In this document: one piece after another, positions 55,936 through 64,000 of the stretch
Layout of the letters: each line of letters starts with the position of its first letter
How positions within the stretch are numbered: position 1 is the first letter of the stretch
NCBI GenBank assembly: GCA_033032175.1
Contig: CM065321.1
Span: 5,478,501-5,542,500 of the forward strand
Length of the DNA: 64,000 nt
Reading direction: 5' to 3'
Source: Saturnia japonica
Taxonomy: Eukaryota > Arthropoda > Insecta > Lepidoptera > Saturniidae
Position numbers and translations under genes: made by a program
The notes under the pieces: model-generated
Told to the model about the DNA's origin: nothing
Databases searched by the model: none
The model's input: the letters and a program-made list of their open reading frames with translations, nothing else

Positions 55936-56039
55936 ATTGATTTATTATTAAATATTTTTTGTATTGTGATATTATGTACTGATACATATAAAAATTTTAA
56001 CCTCTCTCTCTCATAAGGACCGCCGCAATGAGACACACA

Positions 56040-57635
56040 TTCACTCGACTTAAAATTTAATTATAATTTATTCATGGCAGGAATACAAAAACATTGTAGT
56101 ATACCAATCCAATACAACGGTTAGGCCGGTAAAGTTTAATACAAATGAAACTCTAATGTTAAATTTTAAAAAAAATTTTAGAAATTACCAAAATATACCG
56201 GCCAGCTAAACTCAGACTAAATTTACACCATACTCGCAAAGGACAAAAACTAACAAAATACAAAAATGGTATTGGTGTAGTACCCGCCAGGTTCAGGGTT
56301 GGGTTTCTGGGGTAACCGTGGTTGTATCCCACTCCTACAACGTTAACACAGAAAGGTTGAACGCCACTGGCTCGGATTTAAAAATATAAAAAAAAAACGG
56401 GAGCCGGACCGTATTAAATCAATGTGCCGCTAAACAAAATCTCCTCCTACCTCAGCCATGTCACAAACCACTTCACAACAATTGGCTGGAGAAACAGCGA
56501 CGCTCACAGCATCCTATAGACCGGGTTGACCGACCACCCCGTCACCGAATCATACCGAATCTTATATGTAAAAAAATTATTAAAAATTAACTTACTATAA
56601 ATCACAGTCAATTGGGTGAGCTGTAAGCAAGCGAAAAGGCGGGACCCATTATCTCATATTCAAAAAAGTAATGCTATGTGACAGCCAATTTTTAAAACGT
56701 AAAAACACTTAAATACATATATATATCTTACTGCAATGGAAATCTAATAAAGTTCTTGGTGAATTTGTTATAATCTCTGAACTTAGTATTTTAAAAAGAT
56801 CAATCGCTCATATAAAAAACTTTTAGGTTAGGTTTAGGTTTTAGGTAAAATATTATTTAACAATGAGTAACCTTAAATAATTTTTTAAACATTAGGTATT
56901 CATGAAATTATTTCAATAAAAAAAAGAAATAATTGTGTCATGGAGGAGTCATAGGCGTCCCGATATATGTTTAACCAGATCTCTAATAATAAATTGGTTT
57001 TGATCACTTGTTCACCAGGGTGGGATACCTTTACAAATTTTCAAAACGGTATTTAACATTCAACATTCACCATTAGGTAATATATTTATTTATAAAAATT
57101 AACTATATTTGGTTCATTCCGTTGATTCTGATTACACCCCTGTCCAATAGGTAGTGATCATGGCTCACAATCAATCATAATCAGGCATGTTAATTTTATT
57201 GGCATAATATTATATTGAATATTGGCAGATTTATATCCGCCAAAGGATACGGTATAAATAACGTTTACTTTATCCATTATTTGTTATTATATTATGTATT
57301 AGTGACACCTATAGAACCTTTGTTATTTTGATGAATTATTTTTATGTTAAAACTACGCGAGTGGATAAGTGAAGTTGAGTATTTCTTTAGTATCGGTGAG
57401 ATTTTAAACACGGTAAAAGGAAAAAACGACACTAAAAAGAAGCAAACAGGATTATTAGGATTTAGCTTACGAGAGAATGAGATAGAATATCATTATACAG
57501 TGTTTCCTATTATCTCGGTCTCTTCTTTTTACGTATGTGTGCGCAAGCGTATTACAAAGCCTTGGGAAAAGGCATCATAGCCAGCGTCGTGTATTGTTCA
57601 CATGTATCGTTTATGTGAATATTTTTGTATTTTCT
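56040..57635. other. Unclassified DNA; C-rich block 56260-56560
   Basis: Between 56260 and 56560 the plus strand is C-rich ('gtagtacccgccaggttcaggg', 'ccgaccaccccgtcaccg') and single-copy, perhaps an untranslated part of a retroelement. No coding frame or motif was recognised. The rest is AT-rich. Confidence 0.35.
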
Positions 57636-57689
57636 GAAGGTTTCATTTCTACCGCATGTGAGAACTGCACACGTGATATTTTTTATAAT

Positions 57690-57815
57690 TATACGGAAAG
57701 TGACTGCATTCTGCCTGATGTTATGCACATTACAATCCAAAAACAACGGCGACCACCGATCGACAGTCCATGAACGGTGGTCGCTGTGATACCGGCCAAC
57801 ATGCCTCTCGACATA
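57690..57815 (-). repeat. Hairpin repeat H, copy 8 (reversed)
   Basis: The arms 'gcgaccaccgatcgaca' and 'atgaacggtggtcgctg' pair around a short loop at about 57748-57787, next to 'ataccggccaacatgcctc', the reverse of the 'ggccggcatga' text in other copies. Similarity probably continues to about 57640. Confidence 0.7.
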
Positions 57816-58257
57816 TGTATATATACTGGTTAATTACAAAACGTTTTTATTCTTTTAATGATTCACTTTAAACATATCAAAAATGTTATAAATCAAACTA
57901 TAGAATTTAAAATATAAAGTATTATACCACAAAAAAACGTTTAATACTTTAATATAAAGTCTGGATAGCATCGTCGTATTTTGAAGCCATTTATTACTTA
58001 ATAGATACAATGTAATAAAATAACATATCGGATTCAGTTTGAAAGAAAAAACACGCGCGAAAAATAATGTAAGCATAAAACCAGCTCGTTTGCCGTGACG
58101 GACTGGTCGCAGTTAGGTAACTTCCTTGGATTTCCTTCCTCACATGCGTCAGCGTGTCGAACATCCTTCCTCATTACGAAAGTGTTCTAACACGACCTCA
58201 CACAATACTAGTGTTGTTGTTAAAACATTTAATAATTTTCGCTCGTATTCGCTATCT

Positions 58258-58490
58258 TTTTAACTGACTCCAAAAATTTGGAGGAAGGTCTCAATTCTTA
58301 TATATATATATACATATATATTTTAATGAACTTCTTTAGATGATTCTTTTTTCGTTGGAAAGGGGATATCTCAAGGCTAGTCCCATTTTAATTTAATTGC
58401 ACTGAACCTTTGATTTCAAAGATACACAAGAAAACTCACCAAAATAATCGATGTTGGTTTTCTTTTTTCTTAAACATTATCTTGTTACAA
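58258..58490 (+). repeat. 'aactgactcc' repeat, copy 2
   Basis: Same order of motifs as 2405-2700. It includes a TA-rich microsatellite at 58301-58321. Confidence 0.6.
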
Positions 58491-58564
58491 TAAGCTTCCT
58501 AAACATATTAAAGATTTTTAAAAATAATATTTCACATGTCTATTGTTTTGCTATAATCTCACTT

Positions 58565-58850
58565 GGTGTTTAGAGATGATATGGCTCAAGATGGTAACAC
58601 GCTAACCCTAGAGTGAGGACTGGTTTTCAAGTGCAGCTACCAGAACACACTTATATGCGTAATGACATATTTTGAGGCCGAGACAGAACTTGAGGATGCG
58701 AGCTAGTTAGGCTGGCATTAGACAATGCCTTAACACCATTCTATGATATCATCACTATGATTTTCTTCATCGAAAGCTCAGACTCATTGCAGTGATTCGT
58801 ACTCAAGTCGATCGTCGCAGTGTACGCGCTACCAATGAGCCCATTATGTT
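58565..58850 (-). mobile_element. tRNA-derived SINE family B, with head
   Basis: On the minus strand from 58850: 'gggctcattggtagcgcgtacactgcgacgatcgacttgagtacgaatcac' (A and B boxes), 'gagtctgagctttcgatgaag', 'tgcatataagtgtgttctggtagctgcacttg'-type body, and 'gagccatatcatctctaaaca'. Confidence 0.75.
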
Positions 58851-59512
58851 CAAGCATGCATGATGTTAAGCAAGTTTTGTTATCAAAGGGTTTTTAAGGA
58901 TGGATGGTTACGCGAATAATATTATAATTATGACTACAATTGACTGTTTGTCCACTAATATTAATAATAACTGTAAATAATCATTTAAAGTGTAAAAAAC
59001 ATATTATACTTTAAAAAGTATTGATAGATCCTTTTTAGATTCTTGTCTGCTCTTCTCGAACACTGGGATATATTCGGAACTAGTGGTAGTGTTTTGACAT
59101 TGATAAGTGCCTTCTTAGAGCCTATATTGAATAAAATATTTTTAAATTTTCAAAATGTAATTACTTTGCAAATAATTAATCGGTACCTACAGTATTTTCC
59201 AGGTTTTAAAATGGTATCTGTCATATTAAATTTAAAAAGACCCGTCACTAAGCATTTGTGTATCACGCACACTAAGCTGAAGATATTATTAGATAATTTA
59301 ATATTGTTTATGAAATGGTTCACCAATATTTCGTAAACTCGATGGGACTAATGTAATTCATTTTCTAGATTGACAGTTACGAAAAACTGAAAAAACTATG
59401 TTCCATTCAGTTTTGGTTCCGAATCCACAACAAAATGATTAACGCTAATTATGAACCTTTGCACTGACAGCATCACTTACGGGAGCTGTAGTTAATCTAA
59501 AATTATACATCT
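58851..59512 (+). other. AT-rich DNA with a LINE-tail-like motif
   Basis: 'tgccttcttagagcctatattgaataaa' (59109-59136) resembles a retroposon 3' end and recurs in reverse near 9140 and 23620. The 97-codon open frame at 59043-59336 spans it and is not credible as a gene. Confidence 0.4.
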
Positions 59513-59665
59513 AGTAGGGAGCGAGGGGCTTACTGTAACAATTTTTAGATAAAAGAACATATTTTAACATTGAATCAATTCATGAAATGAATGAAAAATA
59601 TCTTAACTATTTGTCTTTACATATGAAATTAGAGTTTTATATGGTAAAAGTAAAATGAAAAAATA

Positions 59666-60955
59666 ATAGGTCTTTACCTATGAAATTACCGTTCTGCAGT
59701 ACTGGCCATTTCAAATCAAAATAATTTTTGTTTGGCTAAGCATTCTAATTTCAAATTAATTTTATTTTAGAAACATGGAATTCTTTTTCCAAAAGTAGTC
59801 ATTTGTTTATTGATTAGTGTTACATTTTTCATCGCATTTCAATCTTTTTTGTCATCATGGATACGTTAAAAATTCGAGTAATTATGTAATATGAGTACCG
59901 TCGTGGCAGCAACGCGGCACAAGCGGCACGCAACATCAACGACGTTTACGGAGCTACCACTACAAACCAACGCACCACCAGTTATTGGTTTGCTCGCTTC
60001 CGTTCTGGGAATTTCGACCTGAAAAATGAACCTCGCGGTCGTCCGGAGACTTTGGTCAACAATGACGAATTAAAGGCGATTGTGGAAGCTGATGATACAC
60101 AATCTACGGCTGAATTAGCAGCAGCTTTCGACATTAGCGTCAAAACAATATTGGTCCATTTGCGTCAAATTGGCAAGGTAAAAAAGCTTGACAAATGGGT
60201 GCCCCACGAACTCAATGATCGCCAGCGCGAAGTACGCGTCGAGACGTGCCTTGCACTGCTCAACAGAAACACAAATGAAGGAATTTTGAACCGCATTGTT
60301 ACCTGCGATGAAAAATGGATTCTGTTTGATAACCGCAAGTGCTCAGCAAGTTGGTTAGATCCTGGTTCAGCACCTAAACAATGCCCTAAACGAAAACTTA
60401 CCCCTAGAAAAGTGATGGTCACTGTTTGGTGGTCTAGCGCCGGTGTGATTCATCACAGCTTCATACCAAACGGCGTGAGCATTACTGCAGATGTGTACTG
60501 TGAAGAACTGAACATAATGATGGTGAAGCTGGCACATCTCCAACCAGCATTGGTCAATCGCTCGTCTCCGCTGCTCCTGCACGACATCGCGCGACCTTAT
60601 ACTGCACAGCAGACGGTCTCCAAGTTTCAAGAACTGGGGTTGGAAGTTCTCCGTCATCTGCCCTACTCACCAGACTTTGCGCCTAAAGACTACTACTTTT
60701 TCCAGAATTTGGATAACTCCTTGGCGGGGAAAAAATTTAATACCCGAGAGGCAGTACAAAATGCCTTTGAAGAATTTGTTGCCTCCCGTCCAGCTGATTT
60801 CTTTAAGAAGGGCATCAATAAACTGCCACTGCGCTGGCAAAGATGCATTGATTGCATGGGTGATTACTTCGATTAATACAAATAAAAAATTCATGAAAAA
60901 AATTCGTTTAAATTTTTTCATACAAAACGGCAATGTCATAGGTAAAAAGACCTAA
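59666..60955 (+). mobile_element. Younger DD34D mariner nested in the older one
   Basis: The 1,290-bp element has terminal repeats 'taggtctttacctatgaaatt.ccgtt' at the left and the matching 'aacggcaatgtcataggtaaaaagaccta' at the right. TA duplications lie at 59664-59665 and 60956-60957. It carries one transposase gene with a single stop. Confidence 0.88.
59857..60876 (+). pseudogene. DD34D mariner transposase with one early stop
   Basis: From the ATG at 59857 the frame codes for 339 residues, full mariner length, with one stop, TAA at codon 11 (59887-59889). The frame is otherwise intact. Features: N-terminal HTH with 'AAQAARNINDVYG'; 'WFARFRSGNF' and a GRPE hinge; 'WVPHEL' near residue 114; catalytic D151 ('VTCDEKW'), D243 ('LLLHDIARPYT') and D278 ('YSPDFAPKDYYFF'). 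The spacing of 34 between the last two is the mariner DD34D signature. The usual HDNARPH has become HDIARPY. WVPHEL and the general sequence suggest the cecropia/mori type, which I could not resolve further. The early stop probably kills it, unless a downstream start is used. Confidence 0.88.
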
Positions 60956-61031
60956 TATTATGAAATTATAAATTTAATCAATTGAAGTATGTACCATTAT
61001 TATCTATGCACTTTCGCTATTTAAAAGTTAG

Positions 61032-61997
61032 TTAATTGATTACATTGCTGATAAAATTGTGGAAGCAAGATTCAATAAAATCTTTGAAGGCAGTTTGGAC
61101 AGCCTCATCGGAATTGAATTTATTTTCCTTGTAAGAAATTTTCCAAATTCCGAAAAAATTGATAATCTGTTGGAGCAATATCCGGGGAATAAGGTGGGTT
61201 TCGGAGATATTCCAACCGCAGTTCCTCTAATTTAGCGACCGTCGTTCGTAAAGTATGGGATCTAGCGTTGTTGTGAAGCGGCAGTGGGCTTGACATATTG
61301 ACCAATCTCGGTTGTTTAACGGCTAGCTATTCCATCGTGGTTTGCAATTGTTGACAATACAGATCTACCGTTATCGTCTAGGCAGATCTTACGAAGCTGT
61401 AGTGTATGACACCAGCACTGGTCCACCAAATACTCACCAGTACCTTTTTCTGAGACGATTTTCGCTTGGGACAGGATTTGGCCGGTTCTCCTGGGTTCAA
61501 CCACTGTGATGAGCATTTTCGATTGTCGTAAAAGATCAATTTTTCGTCACAAGTAATAATACGATTCAAAATTCCCTCGTTATTGTGACGGTTGAGGAAT
61601 GTAATGCAGAACTCAATAGGTGTTTGTTGGCGTCCTTCAGTCAATTCATGCGGTACACATTTCTCGAGCATTTTCACTTTTCCTGTTTGTTTCAAGTGTA
61701 TTAATTTTTTTTATCACTCACACCGAAGCCTGCCGCTAACTCTGATGTAGTTTGCGAATGATCCGCTTCAACGATCACCTTTGATTCTTCATTTTCAACT
61801 AGGGTCTCCGGCCGTCTACTGGGTTTGTTTCGTAGGTCAAAATTTCCAGAACGAAAACGTGGAAACCAAAAATGTACCATGTTTTCTTTTACAGTAGCTT
61901 TCCCGTACACATCATTAATCGTTCGAGCTGATTCTGCAGCGCTGATGCCACAATGGAACTTATATTCGTAAATAAGGCGATATTTTTAATTTTCTAT
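61032..61997 (-). pseudogene. Degenerate DD34D mariner transposase
   Basis: The minus-strand reading shows the ancestral start as ATA, a stop four codons later, 'AAESARTINDVYG', 'FPRFRSGNFDLRN', 'ELAAGFGVSD', a frameshift near 61700, 'CVPHEL', 'ITCDEK' (first catalytic D kept), another frameshift near 61370, 'LHNNARSHT' (second catalytic D changed to N), 'YSPDIAPTDY' (third kept), then stops near the C-terminus. It is dead, with far more damage than the nested copy. Confidence 0.85.
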
Positions 61998-62744
61998 TTT
62001 GTGAAAAGAACGATGTCAGAGAAAAATAAAATAGTGCGAAAACAAATGAATCACTAAATTCGAAATACAAATACACAAGCCTAAATTTGAAATAAATTTG
62101 AATTTGGAATTTCTAACCAGACGCCAGATATTTGAGATCGAAGTGACAAGTTCAACAAAACGCCAATTTCATATGTAAGGAACTAATATTAACATTAACT
62201 CTACAACTAACACATTTACCAAAAAAAATGCTTAGCTACAAGTTACCCCATACTTGGGGTTAGTTGTAACATCTATTGGGGCAAGTAGTAACAGTAAAAA
62301 TAATCAAAATTTTAACATATGTATTTGAATTTTGATTGTAAATCCTATTTCATTTCTGAGCCGCCTTGTAGGATATCGGGTATAACGTAACGTAAATTTT
62401 GTTCTTTGTGAAAAAGTTGTGTTACTACTTATCCCGGTTACAATAAGTCCCTAGCTCCTCTAACTGTAACAAAAGTAAAGACTAGATTGAAGGCTGGTCG
62501 AGTATCCGTAGTAAATGATTGTTGAATATTGAAAGTAAGTAAGGAGTCGTAAAAAACACCACACGCAGACCTTCCATTGCTTTATTACGTCGGCTCTTTG
62601 TACGTAGAAACGGACTGTGATAAGTGTTTGTGCGGCTCACCGCGTATCACTTTTTCTATTATACGAGCTGGGCGACGTAGCTGGGAACTGTGCTGTACGC
62701 GCAAACGACTAAAATAGACAGACATAGAATAGACAGTCGTGGAA

Positions 62745-62870
62745 CAGTGGTATTATACTCTACTATTGAAGCGTGAGGTCGCAGGTTTAATCCCCGCACA
62801 TGACTGACATTTATGTGATTAGTATATTATGTGTATATTGTATTCCAACAAAAACATAAATGTGAAAATG
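62745..62870 (+). mobile_element. tRNA-derived SINE family C, fragment
   Basis: 'ggaacagtggtattatactc' (A-box-like) and 'ggtcgcaggtttaatccccgcacatgac' (B box) match the 2850 copy, followed by 'tatgtgattagtatatta'. The tail is degenerate. Confidence 0.55.
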
Positions 62871-63773
62871 GGATCAAGTTCAGTAAAAACGACGTTCGGT
62901 GTAGTCGTTGTCACTGATAAAAGACCTAAGATTTAACAGGTGCCAAGTTCCATAGCAGTTCCTTTAATTTTAAACTGTATGGATAAACGTTCTTCAATTC
63001 ATTTAAAAAAAAAATCGTCACTTTCGTTAATATGGGATTTCCAAATTGACAAGTCTTAATTCACAATAAATTACGATAAAAAAATGAGACTCTTTTAATT
63101 AGATATTAACGTTAATGATTATTATTGACGTAATAAATATAATAACATAGTAAATAATAGGTAAATTAATGTAAATATTAATTACCAATTACAATTTACG
63201 ACGATAGAAATCCCATATAAAATAAAGTAACGTTAAAAAATGTTTCTTCTTTTTTTTTAAATTATTCGTTCGTCCATAATGACGAAAAAAATTACTTTGA
63301 ATGTTTGAGATCTTATTTTTCATCACAATTTTTCATTTCCCATTTAAATTATAATAGCATTACGTATCACCTGCTAAGTTATCATATATGCAATTGTATC
63401 CACGGATTTATTTTGTTTATCTATATTTCTATTGATATGAAATAACTCTTAGAATGAGAATATAAAATGGCACCAAATAATTCCTGAATATTCTGCATCG
63501 ACATATCGTCAAATAACATCCACTGATCTATTTAAAACAGTGTTAATTAACGGCTTTTTAAAAATTAATGTCATTTAGTTCTCAGCCTTCGACAACTTTT
63601 ACAAATTGTGAATAAATTAGAATAAAAAAAAACGATACATTAGTACTTAAATGTATCGATCACTGAGAAAATATAATTTAAATGCACTAATTAGAAATTA
63701 TTAGGATATGAGATTAAACTGGTTACTACTGTTTGGTATTTAATTATGCATCCGTAATGAACGGTTTACAATC

Positions 63774-63792
63774 GACAGGTAAATTACCTGTC
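63774..63792. repeat. Perfect 9-bp palindrome around one base
   Basis: GACAGGTAAATTACCTGTC is a perfect inverted repeat with two facing CAGGTAA cores, a motif family read by early zygotic activators and zinc-finger repressors in flies. Size alone makes chance plausible. Confidence 0.5.
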
Positions 63793-64000
63793 ACAGAAAA
63801 ATCGACGTAATGCAATAAAATTCTACACCATTCCCTGTTCGGTGTTAGGGGCCATCCGCACTGGAGATTGTGCAAGCGTTTTGTGTGACCACAAACCGAG
63901 ACATATACATATTTATGAGGCGATTTTAATATACAATTTCTATGTATTATCTCTACAAGTAATGCAGGAAGTGGCAGTCTTGATGATTGTTTTAACGGTC

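Larger units (their letters stand above)
59610..62186 (-). mobile_element. Older DD34D mariner, interrupted by a younger mariner
   Basis: Its left terminal repeat at about 59610-59634 (TTTGTCTTTACATATGAAAT) and right terminal repeat ending at 62186 (reverse complement TTAGTTCCTTACATATGAAA) match with one indel, flanked by TA (59608-59609, 62187-62188). After the younger mariner (59666-60955) and one TA are removed, the length is about 1,285 bp, the normal mariner size. This shows the two pieces are one element. Confidence 0.8.
59513..62464. mobile_element. Outer inverted-terminal-repeat element, split by mariners
   Basis: The left end GGGAGCGAGGGGCTTACTGTAAC (about 59517-59539) is mirrored by GTTACAATAAGTCCCTAGCTCC (62437-62458), about 18 of 22 positions matching. 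Without the mariners the element is about 370 bp and noncoding, the form of a MITE. Its interior has 'acaagttaccccatacttggggttagttgtaac', itself palindromic. A target duplication was not clear. Confidence 0.55.
62465..64000. other. AT-rich DNA with a SINE fragment and small palindrome
   Basis: No gene recognised. 63015-63240 has an imperfect inverted pair ('cgttaatatgggatttcc' and 'gaaatcccatataaaataaagtaacg') around very AT-rich DNA. The SINE C fragment and the palindrome are listed separately. Confidence 0.4.

Noticed and set aside
60165..60939. Minus-strand and shifted open frames (60165-60422, 60367-60657, 60667-60939, 60677-60955)
   Set aside because: They are shadows of the mariner transposase frame.
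1..64000. CRISPR array, bacterial operon or prophage
   Set aside because: No regularly spaced identical repeats and no ribosome-binding-site-led dense coding. The DNA is eukaryotic in texture.

Overview
This window looks like gene-poor, repeat-packed nuclear DNA from a moth or butterfly (Lepidoptera). The background is very AT-rich. It carries repeats typical of that order: tRNA-derived SINEs, short units that begin CTAGCTGTGCCCC, several Tc1/mariner elements, an R1-clade LINE remnant and an I-like LINE with an RNase H domain. Spliceosomal genes cannot be excluded by eye, but I recognise no host protein-coding exon, rRNA, functional tRNA or CRISPR array. The only intact, recognisable protein gene is a transposase. 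This is either a long intron or an intergenic desert.

Layout. 1-4 kb: AT-rich DNA with a diverged tandem duplication and SINE pieces. 4.1-5.4 kb: GC-rich 3' end of an R1-like LINE. 5.6-17.6 kb: short interspersed repeats (a hairpin-bearing family, an LTR-like unit, SINE pieces) separated by unannotated AT-rich DNA and a few blocks that resemble conserved noncoding sequence. 17.7-20.8 kb: a decayed I-like LINE with reverse transcriptase and RNase H remnants, itself interrupted by a short element. 20.8-30 kb: more repeats, including two inverted copies of a 350-bp family. 30.15-30.74 kb: a 588-bp solo LTR with a 5-bp target duplication. 32.1 kb: a 179-bp LTR-like insertion inside a hairpin-family repeat, with a 4-bp duplication and an empty-site paralogue elsewhere in the window. 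33-49 kb: SINEs, hairpin repeats and several noncoding blocks with homeodomain-type core motifs.

49.59-50.90 kb holds a complete rosa-like (DD41D) Tc1/mariner element on the minus strand, with an uninterrupted 359-residue transposase, perfect 32-bp terminal inverted repeats and TA target duplications. It is the youngest-looking element and could be active or recently active. 51-59 kb: further SINEs and repeats.

59.5-62.5 kb is a three-layer nest. A DD34D mariner with one stop codon lies inside an older, inverted and heavily mutated DD34D mariner. That one in turn lies inside a roughly 370-bp inverted-terminal-repeat element. After the inner mariner is removed, the older one is about 1.29 kb long, the normal mariner length.

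Nothing here works as an operon or pathway. The story is the insertion history of selfish elements, with a few candidate regulatory blocks (best around 40.6-40.9, 15.1-15.4, 16.0-16.3, 35.2, 36.3 and 43.8-44.0 kb) that may be the only host-functional DNA. All repeat boundaries were read by eye and are approximate unless a target duplication is cited.
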